Assembly: GCA_019459505.1 (NCBI GenBank)
Contig: JAIBEV010000132.1
Location: forward strand, 186,001 to 250,000
Direction: 5' to 3'
Length of the DNA stretch: 64,000 nucleotides
DNA from: Candidatus Paracaedibacteraceae bacterium
GTDB lineage: Bacteria; Pseudomonadota; Alphaproteobacteria; Paracaedibacterales; Paracaedibacteraceae
A model generated the notes under the pieces. The model worked only from the letters and a program-made list of their open reading frames with translations. It was not told the origin of the DNA and made no database searches. Positions within the stretch are counted from its first letter, which is position 1. Every line of letters begins with the position of its first letter. A program made the position numbers and the translations under genes. Shown piece by piece: positions 1 to 7,693 of the stretch.

Positions 1-77
1 AATAAAGGCTGCCGAGAGGAAATAATATTATAGATTTCATTGCGCATAAATTCGTGTTGATATAATTCCGCCGTCAT
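1..77 (-). CDS. 5' end of an unidentified gene (partial)
   Basis: An ATG at 77 on the minus strand opens a frame that stays open to the window edge, giving 25 residues beginning MTAELYQHEFMRNEIYN. The start overlaps the stop of the upstream acetyltransferase as ATGA, the usual sign of translational coupling in a two-gene operon. Too little is present to name the product. The overlap and frame are seen; that it is a gene is inferred. Confidence 0.55.
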   Translation of the reverse strand, partial: MTAELYQHEFMRNEIYNIISSRQPL

Positions 78-529
78 AGAATCTCCTTGCGTAAATAAAG
101 CTTTGCCATAGGGCCTTCATTTTTATATCCTAATGCTTTATAAAAGTCATGGGTTCCTTCAACTGCCCGTCTAAGCCCTGACGTAAGATCAATCAGAGCT
201 GGTTTGCCTTGCTGTGTCACAAAATTTTCTAAATGATTTATTAATTGCTTACCAATCCCTTGACCGCGATAAGCTGCATCAATAATCAAAGCTTCGACAT
301 GATAGCGCACTTTAGAGGTGATAAGAATAGGGGAGGACGACCAGGCAATAAGCCCTATTACTCGATCCTGATCGATCGCAACCACCACGCCATACCCTCC
401 TAATGCCACAAACTCTAAAAACCTACTTTCTAAGTCTTTAGCAGTTGTCGGGTATCCTAATTGAGCCAGGAGAAGTAATAGATCAGGAATATCTGAGGAT
501 ATGGCTGGCCGTAAAGAAATATTTACCAT
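74..529 (-). CDS. GNAT family N-acetyltransferase
   Basis: A 151-residue protein of typical single-domain GNAT length. It should transfer an acetyl group from acetyl-CoA to an amine on an unknown substrate in the cytoplasm. The acetyl-CoA loop is visible as RGQGIGKQLINHLE at about residues 89-102, after the hydrophobic strand EALIIDAAY. The end has the GNAT ending GTHDFYKALGYK. The ATG at 529 is preceded by AAAGGAAA. It overlaps the next gene by four bases, so the two are probably co-transcribed. The family call is firm; the substrate is unknown. Confidence 0.85.
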   Translation of the reverse strand: MVNISLRPAISSDIPDLLLLLAQLGYPTTAKDLESRFLEFVALGGYGVVVAIDQDRVIGLIAWSSSPILITSKVRYHVEALIIDAAYRGQGIGKQLINHLENFVTQQGKPALIDLTSGLRRAVEGTHDFYKALGYKNEGPMAKLYLRKEIL

Positions 530-616
530 TACAATTTCCTTTCATGATAAAGCATATATGAATGCAGAGATTGAGAAAACAATGAATTCTCTACTCCTAA
601 GAGCAGGATTGGCACT

Positions 617-1150
617 ATGAAAAATTACATTTTAACGGGTACACCGGGAAGCGGTAAAACAACCCTCCTAGAAAATTTAAAAACCTATAATTTTAACGTT
701 ATTTCCGAAGCCGCAACAGATGTCATTGCGCAGGAACAAGCAAAAGGCATTGCTGAACCTTGGACTGATCCTTCCTTTATTGATAAAATTGTCTTACTGC
801 AACAAGAACGCTATCTTCTTTCGGTACTCTGCCATGAAACAGTGCAGTTCTTTGACCGTTCCCCCTTATGTACCTATGCTCTAGCCCTTTATTTAGGATA
901 TCCCCCTTCCTCCTTGCTCTTAGAAGAAATTGAACGAATCCAACAAACCCACAGCTATGAACGGAATGTCTTTTTTATTGAAAACCTAGGATTTATTGCC
1001 AAGACGGATGCCCGGCAAATTAGCTTTGAAGAGGCTCTAAAGTTCGAGAAGATTCACCGCGACACCTATCACCAATTCGGATTTAACTGCATTCCCGTCC
1101 CCAAAGCTTCTGTTCAAACCAGAATAAATTATATGATAGAGAAACTATGA
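617..1150 (+). CDS. AAA-type predicted ATPase/kinase (P-loop NTPase)
   Basis: A 177-residue P-loop protein. The Walker A motif GTPGSGKTT lies at residues 8-16, and FFDRSP near residue 75 fits a Walker B or lid position. The layout, a short N-terminal strand then P-loop and later FFIENLGF, matches the AAA_28 group of small predicted ATPases, which resemble nucleotide or small-molecule kinases. It is divergent from the GNAT gene and stands alone before another GNAT. The substrate is not known. It ends next to 250 bases with no clear gene. Confidence 0.75.
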   Translation: MKNYILTGTPGSGKTTLLENLKTYNFNVISEAATDVIAQEQAKGIAEPWTDPSFIDKIVLLQQERYLLSVLCHETVQFFDRSPLCTYALALYLGYPPSSLLLEEIERIQQTHSYERNVFFIENLGFIAKTDARQISFEEALKFEKIHRDTYHQFGFNCIPVPKASVQTRINYMIEKL

Positions 1151-1402
1151 CCGCTCGCCCCTTAAAATCCTTTATGAGATCAAGCAATCAATTTTTGGAG
1201 TCAAGGAAAGAGGTAGACTATTTATAATTGGCTCTTTAAACTTGGGCCTTTTTTGGAGGTTATTGATACGCGTATTGACAACCAAACGATCGATGATAAG
1301 ATTGTCACGTATCGCCACCATACTGTGCAATGGTTAGCGATCACGCTCATCAATACCAATAAAAAATGATCCTTTAAGAGTTAGTAGGTGGAACGTTAAC
1401 GC

Positions 1403-1876
1403 TTACTTTCTTGTTAAATCAAGTAGACAAGAATATTGACTTCCATAGGTACCCTGAAAGGGCTGGCAGGCAAAATTTAAAGATTGATAGAATCCCAGGG
1501 CTTCTTCATCTGTTTCGGCTTCAATTGTGCAAGGGTGAAATTCTTGGCTGAGAAAATGGACAAGGTCTCTTCCTATTCCTTTTCCCCGGTAATCTCTTTG
1601 AACACTAATATGCCGAATAATTGCCTGCGAAAGAGTAAGTTGAAATCCGATTACTCCCACAAGTTTTTCCTTATCAAAAGCACCAACCAAGTACTGATTC
1701 GGTTGGGTATAACTTTGTAACACCTGTACTATTTTTTCTTTTGTTGGCGCGCCTATGCTCGATCTAATAACCGATGGTAAAGAGGGATGTGAGGGTGGAA
1801 TGACCTTGAAAATCATCTCATTTCTTGTCTCTTCATTCCTAAGAAGTTGATCTGTTTTTGAATCATAGCCCGGCAT
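1403..1876 (-). CDS. GNAT family N-acetyltransferase
   Basis: A 157-residue GNAT. The acetyl-CoA signature is RDYRGKGIGRDLVHFL at about residues 94-109, preceded by the beta-strand IIRHISVQ and followed by EALGFYQSLNF near the end. The ATG at 1876 has AGGAAA about ten bases upstream. An internal ATG at residue 21 (MIFKVIPPSHPSL) is closer to where the conserved fold begins, so the first 20 residues could be leader sequence. Substrate unknown. It faces the CatB-like gene across a short divergent spacer. Confidence 0.85.
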   Translation of the reverse strand: MPGYDSKTDQLLRNEETRNEMIFKVIPPSHPSLPSVIRSSIGAPTKEKIVQVLQSYTQPNQYLVGAFDKEKLVGVIGFQLTLSQAIIRHISVQRDYRGKGIGRDLVHFLSQEFHPCTIEAETDEEALGFYQSLNFACQPFQGTYGSQYSCLLDLTRK

Positions 1877-1983
1877 CAGTGTGCTTTCCTATATAAAGCT
1901 TAGATATTTTTCTCTTAGCATCCTCATTGTAAACCATTTAGAGAGCTGATAAATATTATTATTAATACGTGGAGATCTCTCTT

Positions 1984-2619
1984 ATGAATTCTCAACCCTC
2001 TCCAGATCCCAACACTCTTTATCCCCTCAAAGGGAGTTCTCGCACGTGTTTTCTCAAAAACATTATCACCAACCCTCAGATTATTGTCGGGGATTATACG
2101 TATTACGATGATCCGATAGATATCTATAATTTTGAACGCAATGTCTTATATCTGTTTGATTTTATTCAAGATAAACTCATCATTGGCAAATTCTGTCAAA
2201 TTGCAGCTGGGGTGCGCTTTATCATAAATGGCGCCAATCATGCCATGGATGGCATTTCTACTTATCCGTTCAAGATCTTTGGTCAAGCTTGGGCTGATGC
2301 CTCCTTAAATGCGTCAAACAAAGGAGATACAGTTATTGGCCATGATGTATGGATGGGCAATTCTGCCACCTTTATGCCAGGTCTTACCATCGGTCATGGG
2401 GCGATTATTGCAACAAATGCTATGGTGACAAAAGACGTGGCACCCTATACGATAGTTGGGGGCAATCCCGCTCAACCTATCCGCAAAAGATTTGATGAAG
2501 CAACAATTGATTTTTTGCTCACTCTTAATTGGTGGGATTGGTCGATCGAGAAAATTTCAGACAACATTCAAGCCATTACCACAGGTAATTTTAAAACTCT
2601 TAAAAAGGTAGAAATTTAA
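1984..2619 (+). CDS. CatB/Vat-type xenobiotic acetyltransferase (left-handed beta-helix)
   Basis: A hexapeptide-repeat acetyltransferase of the xenobiotic family, whose members acetylate chloramphenicol or streptogramin A with acetyl-CoA. Diagnostic stretches are GKFCQIAAGVRFIINGANHAM, with the catalytic His in NGANHAMDG, then GHDVWMGNSATFMPGLTIG, AIIATNAMVTKDV and GGNPAQPIRKRF. The frame opens at GTG 1969, but ATG 1984 has GGAG nine bases upstream, giving 211 residues, the usual length. It abuts the next gene with no spacer, suggesting an operon. Drug specificity cannot be read from sequence. Confidence 0.88.
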   Translation: MNSQPSPDPNTLYPLKGSSRTCFLKNIITNPQIIVGDYTYYDDPIDIYNFERNVLYLFDFIQDKLIIGKFCQIAAGVRFIINGANHAMDGISTYPFKIFGQAWADASLNASNKGDTVIGHDVWMGNSATFMPGLTIGHGAIIATNAMVTKDVAPYTIVGGNPAQPIRKRFDEATIDFLLTLNWWDWSIEKISDNIQAITTGNFKTLKKVEI

Positions 2620-3111
2620 ATGAAACAAAAGATGACTCAGTTAAATGAAATTAAGTTGGTCGGTATTACCTGTCGGACTAATAATAGCCTAGAGATGGAC
2701 CCAGAGACAGCCCAAATCGGCACGACTTTACAGAAGTATTTTAGTGAAAATTTAGCAGCGAAGCTCACGAACCGTAAAAATCCAGGCACCACCTATTGTG
2801 TTTATACAGAGTATGAAAGTGATGTGACAGGGGACTATACCTATTTTATTGGAGAAGAGGTAAATTCTTTAGAGGCTCTGCCAGAAGGGATGTTTGCCTT
2901 AACAATTCCTACCCAAAACTATACAAAATTTACAACTAAAGCCGGCTCTATGCCCATGGTCTGTATCTCTGCCTGGCAAGAAATATGGGCTATGTCCCCC
3001 CAAGACCTAGGAGGGCAAAGAGCCTATGCAGCCGATTTTGAAATTTATGATAACCGTGCCGTGGATCCTCGAAAAACTATCCTCGACATTTATATTGGTC
3101 TTAAAGAATGA
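2620..3111 (+). CDS. GyrI-like / effector-binding domain protein
   Basis: A 163-residue stand-alone small-molecule-binding domain of the GyrI-like (SHS2, AraC effector-binding) family. Typical features are the N-terminal strand ELKLVGITCRT-like ending, the central YCVYTEYESDVTGDYTYFIGEEV, then the aromatic IPTQNYTKFTT and the end ADFEIYDNRAVDP. There is no DNA-binding domain. Its ATG directly follows the stop of the CatB-type gene, so the two are probably one operon. Relatives bind drugs or peptides, which fits the xenobiotic context, but a ligand is not predictable. Confidence 0.78.
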   Translation: MKQKMTQLNEIKLVGITCRTNNSLEMDPETAQIGTTLQKYFSENLAAKLTNRKNPGTTYCVYTEYESDVTGDYTYFIGEEVNSLEALPEGMFALTIPTQNYTKFTTKAGSMPMVCISAWQEIWAMSPQDLGGQRAYAADFEIYDNRAVDPRKTILDIYIGLKE

Positions 3112-3170
3112 ATATAAACTATACGTTAGCCATTCCTAACGCCCATATTGTTTTTTAGCTTAACAGCTAA

Positions 3171-3365
3171 ATAAAGAGACCCTTAAGTTTGGAGAGATAC
3201 AAGCCTTTAATTTTCCAGTCGGCAGGGGGTAAGTTTGCGTATCTTACAGCTATGAACTTTCAAAAAGCTGTCGACTTTTATGAAGAATTAAAATATTATA
3301 TTGATTTTAAGTTTACTGGATATAGGGGCAATTCTATTGGTTTTCTCTTAAGGAGAGCACTATGA
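3171..3365 (+). pseudogene. C-terminal fragment of a GNAT acetyltransferase
   Basis: An open stretch without a proper start encodes FQSAGGKFAYLTAMNFQKAV followed by DFYEELKYYIDFKFTGYRGN and SIGFLLRRAL. The order (T..FQ..DFYEEL.Y..D....GY..NSI.FLLRR.L) is the ending of GNAT acetyltransferases, but the acetyl-CoA loop and the N-terminal half are missing. The stop overlaps the ATG of the phosphotransferase gene as ATGA, so an intact version was probably the first gene of that operon. Best read as a remnant. Confidence 0.5.
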
Positions 3366-4285
3366 CATTTAAAGTAAAATGGGAGAAAGCACAAAGTCAG
3401 CATTCTCTGCCTACGGAAACTATTGAAAGAATGGTTGCTCTTGCTTATCCGGATAACAGGCTTGTTTCTTATCACCTCTTTGAAGGAGGGTGTGCCAACC
3501 TTAACATTAAAATCCAACTGGATGATCAAAAAGAACCCTTGTTATTGCGGATTTATTTGCGAAATAAACGAGCGGCTTTCCAAGAACAAAAACTGAGTGC
3601 GCTTTTAAGAGGCACTATTCCCGTCCCTCAAACTTATTATATCGGTCAGCTAGATACCTATCAGTTTGCCATAACAGAATTCATGAGCGGTATTCCTTTA
3701 CGTAATCTATTATTAGGAAATACGCCCCATAATGTCAGCCAAATCATGGATGAAGTGGGAATTATATTGTCAAAGATTGCCTCTTATAAATTTCCCAAAA
3801 GTGGCTTTTTTGATGAAAATTTGGCAGTAACTGGAAAAGCAGGTTTTCCTGACTATCCCCAATTCTTGCAAGAATGCTTACAAAATAAGATTGTGCAGGC
3901 AACACTGCCCGCTACCGTACTTTCTCAAATCACTTATTACATTCATACTTATCGTCATCTATTGCCCGATGAATCGGAAAGTCACTTAGTCCATGCTGAT
4001 TTTGATCCAGCAAATATTTTGGTCGATTTCATGGAGGGTGAATGGAAAATATCGGCGGTGTTAGACTGGGAATTTTCTTTCGCCGGATCAATTCTCTGGG
4101 ATATAGTGACGATGATGCGTTATGCTCATCAGATGTCCCCAGAGTTTCAAGACTCCTTCCTGGCAGGGCTCAAAAACCGTGGAATCACTTTACCCTCAAA
4201 ATGGCGTCTTTCTGTTCATCTATTGAACTTGCTTTCTTTATTGGATTGCTTAACGCGCACGGAAATTTCAACTCATCCCTGTTAA
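3362..4285 (+). CDS. Aminoglycoside phosphotransferase (APH) family protein, C-terminus cut by an in-frame TAA
   Basis: A kinase-like fold protein of 307 residues. The catalytic loop is LVHADFDPANILVD (about residues 209-222) and the metal-binding stretch VLDWEFSFAGSILWD follows, with the Asp of DWEF as the DFG equivalent. LRIYLRNKRAAF near residue 63 fits the nucleotide-binding Lys/Arg region. Family members phosphorylate hydroxylated small molecules; drug activity is not implied. Translation stops at TAA 4283, but the same frame continues with a plausible last APH helix, IADIKELINYILQDL, into GrpB. The stop therefore looks like a lesion or a readthrough point. Confidence 0.8.
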   Translation: MTFKVKWEKAQSQHSLPTETIERMVALAYPDNRLVSYHLFEGGCANLNIKIQLDDQKEPLLLRIYLRNKRAAFQEQKLSALLRGTIPVPQTYYIGQLDTYQFAITEFMSGIPLRNLLLGNTPHNVSQIMDEVGIILSKIASYKFPKSGFFDENLAVTGKAGFPDYPQFLQECLQNKIVQATLPATVLSQITYYIHTYRHLLPDESESHLVHADFDPANILVDFMEGEWKISAVLDWEFSFAGSILWDIVTMMRYAHQMSPEFQDSFLAGLKNRGITLPSKWRLSVHLLNLLSLLDCLTRTEISTHPC

Positions 4286-5290
4286 ATTGCGGATATTAAG
4301 GAATTAATCAATTATATATTACAAGACCTTGCCAGGCTTACCACGCGCAAGCATATCGAGGTTATCCCCTATAACCCTGAATGGCCAAAACAATTTGAAA
4401 TTGAATTCTCCCTCATTAAAGAGATATTAGGAAAGCACTGCTTGGAAATCCATCATATTGGTTCAACCTCTATTCCAGGGCTCGCGGCGAAACAAGATAT
4501 TGATATCCTTTGTGTTGTCGATCAACTCGCTTCTTCTTTAGCATTACAACAAGAGGGATATGTTTTTAAGAATGAAATCAATATCCCCTTAAGGTACTTT
4601 TTTTCAAAAAATAGCGATTTTTCAAACGTCAATTTGCATGTGACCGAAGCAGGGCATGGCTTTATTGATCTTAATTTACGCTTTCGTGATTACCTACGCC
4701 GCCATACAGACAGTCGCCAAGCTTACCAAGACTTAAAATATAAACTTCTGCAAGATCCCACCTCTTTTGAGCGTGTCAATGGTCGGTTTCCAAAATATAC
4801 CTTAGAAAAGCATAGCTTTATTAACTCCATTTTGGATCAAGCAGGCTATACGGGTATCACTTTTAACTTTTGTGCGCATTATGCTGAATGGGAAGCTGTC
4901 AAACAGTTCAGGCAGATCTATTTCTTTGGCCCAATGCAGATTGACGATCCTTATACTTGGACTTTTAATCATCCTGACCATATGCATCTGGTTATGTATC
5001 AAGGGACAACAATTATTGGATATGCCCATGTGCAATTGTGGAAAGAGGCTCGAGCAGCCTTAAGAATTATTGTGATTAGAGAAGAAAATCGCAATCAAGG
5101 ATTTGGTACACAATTTTTAGAACTCATCGAAAAATGGCTAAGATTAAAAAATTATAAAAGCTTGCAGGTTGAAAGCTCGGAAGAAGCCCTATCCTTCTAT
5201 AGAAAACATGGATACAGAGATATGCCCTTTAATGATCCTGATGGTTATGAAAGCGATCCTCGGGATACGCCTGTCGGTAAAATTTTATAA
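4286..5290 (+). CDS. GrpB-like nucleotidyltransferase fold fused to a GNAT acetyltransferase
   Basis: Two domains in one frame. The GrpB part starts with IEVIPYNPEWPKQFEIEF and has the signature HHIGSTSIPGLAAKQDIDI, the GS...D.D catalytic layout of the nucleotidyltransferase superfamily. The second part is a GNAT with REENRNQGFGTQFLELIE as acetyl-CoA loop and EEALSFYRKHGY at the end. GrpB-GNAT fusions are known. The only usual start is TTG at 4442, which would delete the first GrpB strand and helix; no ATG, GTG or TTG lies between 4286 and 4442 in frame. The coordinates mark the whole open frame. It may be made by readthrough, by a rare start, or not at all. Confidence 0.65.
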   Translation: MADIKELINYILQDLARLTTRKHIEVIPYNPEWPKQFEIEFSLIKEILGKHCLEIHHIGSTSIPGLAAKQDIDILCVVDQLASSLALQQEGYVFKNEINIPLRYFFSKNSDFSNVNLHVTEAGHGFIDLNLRFRDYLRRHTDSRQAYQDLKYKLLQDPTSFERVNGRFPKYTLEKHSFINSILDQAGYTGITFNFCAHYAEWEAVKQFRQIYFFGPMQIDDPYTWTFNHPDHMHLVMYQGTTIIGYAHVQLWKEARAALRIIVIREENRNQGFGTQFLELIEKWLRLKNYKSLQVESSEEALSFYRKHGYRDMPFNDPDGYESDPRDTPVGKIL

Positions 5291-5329
5291 AGGCTGAGGT
5301 TAGGAAGAAAGAACAGTGCTACTCTCATC

Positions 5330-5360
5330 AAAAACCACTCCCAGGACGGAAGTGGTTTAA
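5330..5360 (-). terminator. Intrinsic terminator of the entericidin-like gene
   Basis: Read on the minus strand, AAACCACT and AGTGGTTT form a hairpin with a short loop, ending in five T residues. It sits 37 bases after the stop of the lipoprotein gene. A near copy of the same stem lies at 5751-5778. Confidence 0.65.
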
Positions 5361-5396
5361 GAGTAATAGCTATTTAAGACTTTCTTGCTGGGTTGA

Positions 5397-5597
5397 TTAT
5401 CTATAAACGACTGTTCGGTTTCGGACCGGTTTTTTCGGGGCTGGCTCAGGCTTTGTGTTCGCTGCCTTATGCTCTTGAGCACTCTCTTCAATTGATCCGC
5501 CTGCCCGTTCCATATCTTTACCGAATCCTTCGACTGTGTTGCATCCTGTTAGCGCAAATCCTGCACATAAAAGCGTTAGTAGCATCGTCTTTGACAT
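5397..5597 (-). CDS. Entericidin-like small lipoprotein
   Basis: A 66-residue lipoprotein precursor. The signal peptide MSKTMLLTLLCAGFALTGC has a lipobox LTGC with Cys19. It is followed by NTVEGFGKDMERAGGSIEES, the conserved EcnA/EcnB pattern (CNTV.G.GKD....G..IE). The rest is a charged, proline-containing tail (KPEPAPKKPVRNR) that is longer than in standard entericidins. Family members are small membrane lipoproteins linked to stress-related bacteriolysis in enteric bacteria. It is a single-gene unit with its own terminator. Confidence 0.8.
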   Translation of the reverse strand: MSKTMLLTLLCAGFALTGCNTVEGFGKDMERAGGSIEESAQEHKAANTKPEPAPKKPVRNRTVVYR

Positions 5598-5750
5598 GGT
5601 CTTTCCTTATAAATATAGGTTAATTCCTGCTATAAAGGTAACATTATAGGCTATGGTGACAAGTCTAAAAATTGCATAACTATAACGCAGCCTGGAACAT
5701 TAGCATTATGAGATGATAGTCTTATTTTAAATTTAAGCGGGATGATATAA

Positions 5751-5778
5751 GAAAACCACCACCAGAATGGTAGTGGTT
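5751..5778 (-). terminator. Intrinsic terminator of the 283-residue exported protein gene
   Basis: On the minus strand, AACCACTACCA and TGGTGGTGGTT form an 11-base stem with one mismatch and a three-base loop, then TTTTCTT. It lies just after the stop at 5801. The sequence closely resembles the hairpin at 5330-5360. Confidence 0.65.
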
Positions 5779-5800
5779 GTAAAGAGATATAGAAGCTAAT

Positions 5801-6652
5801 TTATGCAGCTACTGCTACTTCTGCCTTTGGCGCTAACTTTTCAGTCAGAGCCGTATAAGCCGTTCCAAGATAAGACCATGCACTTTTAGCTACCGTCTTA
5901 ACCGTTTCGACGGTTTTATCCATCAGTGTTTCAACTTGGGGCGCAATCTTTGGTTCCACTATAGCAGCCTTTTGGTCAAACTTCAGAAGACGTTTCTGGC
6001 GAAGTTCCTCTTTTGACAATTCGACTACCAGAGATGATGCCTGGGCGGATGCTAGGGAAGATTTACCTTCAGAGAGATAGTCTCCTACTAATTTATAGGT
6101 TCCTGCCGCAGCCTTACCCAGAAGGTCTGCCGCATCCAGTATGAGAGAGGTTCCCATCTTTGCTGCCGCACCGCAACCAGCTATCAACACTGTCTTAGCG
6201 GTTGTTGATCCTGCAGCCATAACGGCAAGATTTGTTGCGCCTGACATAGCTGAAAAACCGGTAACACCAATAAGGTTTAAGCCGAGCAGAGTCCCTTTAT
6301 ACACACCCCAAAAAACCAGGGGTACGCCAAAATAATAAGCACCTGTCACCCCGGCAATCCCTGCAAGGTAGCTTGCCCCAGCCTTAAAAGCCTCTTTATA
6401 AGAAAAAGCTGCTTCTGCGGAGGAAATTTCAGTTTTTGTATCCTCTAAAATAGTAATCGTTTGGGATTTACTTAATAAATTTGCATCCATGAGTGAGTTC
6501 GTGATGTCGTAATCGCGCGTGGCATCTCTTTCCGCCTTATAAAGGCGCCCACTTTTAGTAAAATCTGACATCGTATAAATGTTATCATTCGCTGATAATT
6601 GGCTTGTCCCCAAAGCGATGACAGCTAAGAGTGCCCTGTTAATTTTTTTCAT
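5801..6652 (-). CDS. Exported hypothetical protein with a hydrophobic Gly/Ala-rich core
   Basis: Not recognised. The protein starts MKKINRALLAVIALGTSQLSA, a plausible signal peptide with cleavage after LSA. Residues from about 90 to 195 are strongly hydrophobic and rich in Gly and Ala (KAGASYLAGIAGVTGAYYFG, FWGVYKGTLLGLNLIGVTGF and others), enough for three or four membrane-inserting segments. Charged helices follow on both sides. ATG 6652 is preferred over ATG 6661 because AGGAG lies nine bases before it and directly abuts the other. It could be an inner-membrane protein or a secreted membrane-active effector; sequence does not decide. Confidence 0.6.
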   Translation of the reverse strand: MKKINRALLAVIALGTSQLSANDNIYTMSDFTKSGRLYKAERDATRDYDITNSLMDANLLSKSQTITILEDTKTEISSAEAAFSYKEAFKAGASYLAGIAGVTGAYYFGVPLVFWGVYKGTLLGLNLIGVTGFSAMSGATNLAVMAAGSTTAKTVLIAGCGAAAKMGTSLILDAADLLGKAAAGTYKLVGDYLSEGKSSLASAQASSLVVELSKEELRQKRLLKFDQKAAIVEPKIAPQVETLMDKTVETVKTVAKSAWSYLGTAYTALTEKLAPKAEVAVAA

Positions 6653-7053
6653 ATTAATCATCTCCTAATTTTTCCTAACTAATTTTTTCGTCGCGCTAAC
6701 CTACAAAAACGAAAAATTGAATCGTAATCTGAGGCTACTCTGATCTTTCTATTCAAGAGAGATATGGTAATAAAAAATAAATAGTCAATACTGTTTAAGA
6801 TAGAAAATTACAAATTTATTTTTTTATTGCACAGTTATCTTTATTAAATATTTTATTGTGGAAAATAAGGAGGAACTGTTGACCGGCAATTTACGACTGA
6901 ATTGAATTAATTTTCAAATTTATTATTAAGCTTAATACTCATAATGCTTATTATTAAATTTTTTTCTTTAAAAACAAAGTATTATTGTGATAAATCAGTC
7001 TTACTTCCCAGAAGGGAGAGATTTAATTTACTGATCATTAAAAGGTTTAACCT
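6653..7053. other. AT-rich intergenic region
   Basis: About 400 bases between divergent genes. It is very A/T rich, with runs of T and A and direct short repeats such as TTATTATTAA/TTATTAAATT near 6920-6960. I see no ORF, RNA gene or convincing hairpin. It presumably holds promoters for the exported-protein gene and for the broken membrane-protein gene; TAAGGAGG near 6868 is not followed by an ORF. Confidence 0.6.
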
Positions 7054-7640
7054 ATGAAAAATTTTCTGCTTCAAATTAAAAATTATTCTTTGAAAGGTAA
7101 AGAAATATACTTAAAAATTACTTTATTTTACTCCTCTCTCAGCGCTTTAATATATTTAATACAATTCCAAGCCTTAGAATATATGACATTTTTTCTTTCT
7201 AAAGCAATTGAGAGACCTCTTCCAGAAGATTTAATTAATGTACTGATGAGAGGGATAGTAAGGCCTGATAGCCAACTTGAGTTTATTCAAAAAATGGGCA
7301 TTTACTCAGCAAAAATTTTAATAGATACATAGATTTATATGTTTGTCTGCCTAACAATCTCTACTTTTTCAATAATAAAATTTTTTACAAACAAGCATAT
7401 ATCAAGATTTTTTAAGTTCAAAACTGATATAGGAAATATTGCCTTAATTAAATTTCAGCAATGTGGGTAGTTATCTATTCCATAGCTAATACACTCTTAC
7501 TGATACTTAATTTGCTAAATAAGATTTATGCTTTCATCACCCTCCTCGTTGAAATTACTATACTAGCTCTTATGACCAAGGATGAATCCTTCAACTTTAA
7601 AATTATTAAGGATTCTGAACAACAGCCTATATCTGCATAA
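7054..7640 (+). pseudogene. Decayed membrane-protein gene
   Basis: An unrecognised membrane protein split into three pieces. Residues 1-92 (ATG 7054) end at an in-frame TAG at 7330. The same frame resumes as IYMFVCLTISTFSIIKFF and runs to a TAG near 7468. A frame one base different then gives MWVVIYSIANTLLLILNLLN (ATG 7461) and ends at 7640. Each piece has a hydrophobic segment, so together they look like one protein of about 195 residues with several membrane helices. It is followed directly by a terminator. The pieces might instead be tiny separate genes, which I consider less likely. Confidence 0.55.
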
Positions 7641-7672
7641 AAAATCCGGCCTTATTAGGGCCGGGTTTTTTT
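7641..7672. terminator. Bidirectional intrinsic terminator downstream of gyrA
   Basis: CCGGCC and GGCCGG form a stem with a small loop, flanked by A residues on the left and seven T residues on the right. It can therefore work in both directions. It separates the 3' ends of gyrA (minus) and the decayed membrane gene (plus). Confidence 0.8.
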
Positions 7673-7693
7673 AGTCTGAGAGAAATAGACAAC

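Noticed and set aside
1217-1369. 51-codon open frame between the ATPase and a GNAT gene
   Set aside because: No start codon with ribosome site and no recognised product; possibly a gene remnant, but not supportable.
5330-5778. Two similar AACCAC hairpins as a mobile repeat family
   Set aside because: Each sits directly after a stop codon and ends in T residues, so they are ordinary terminators.
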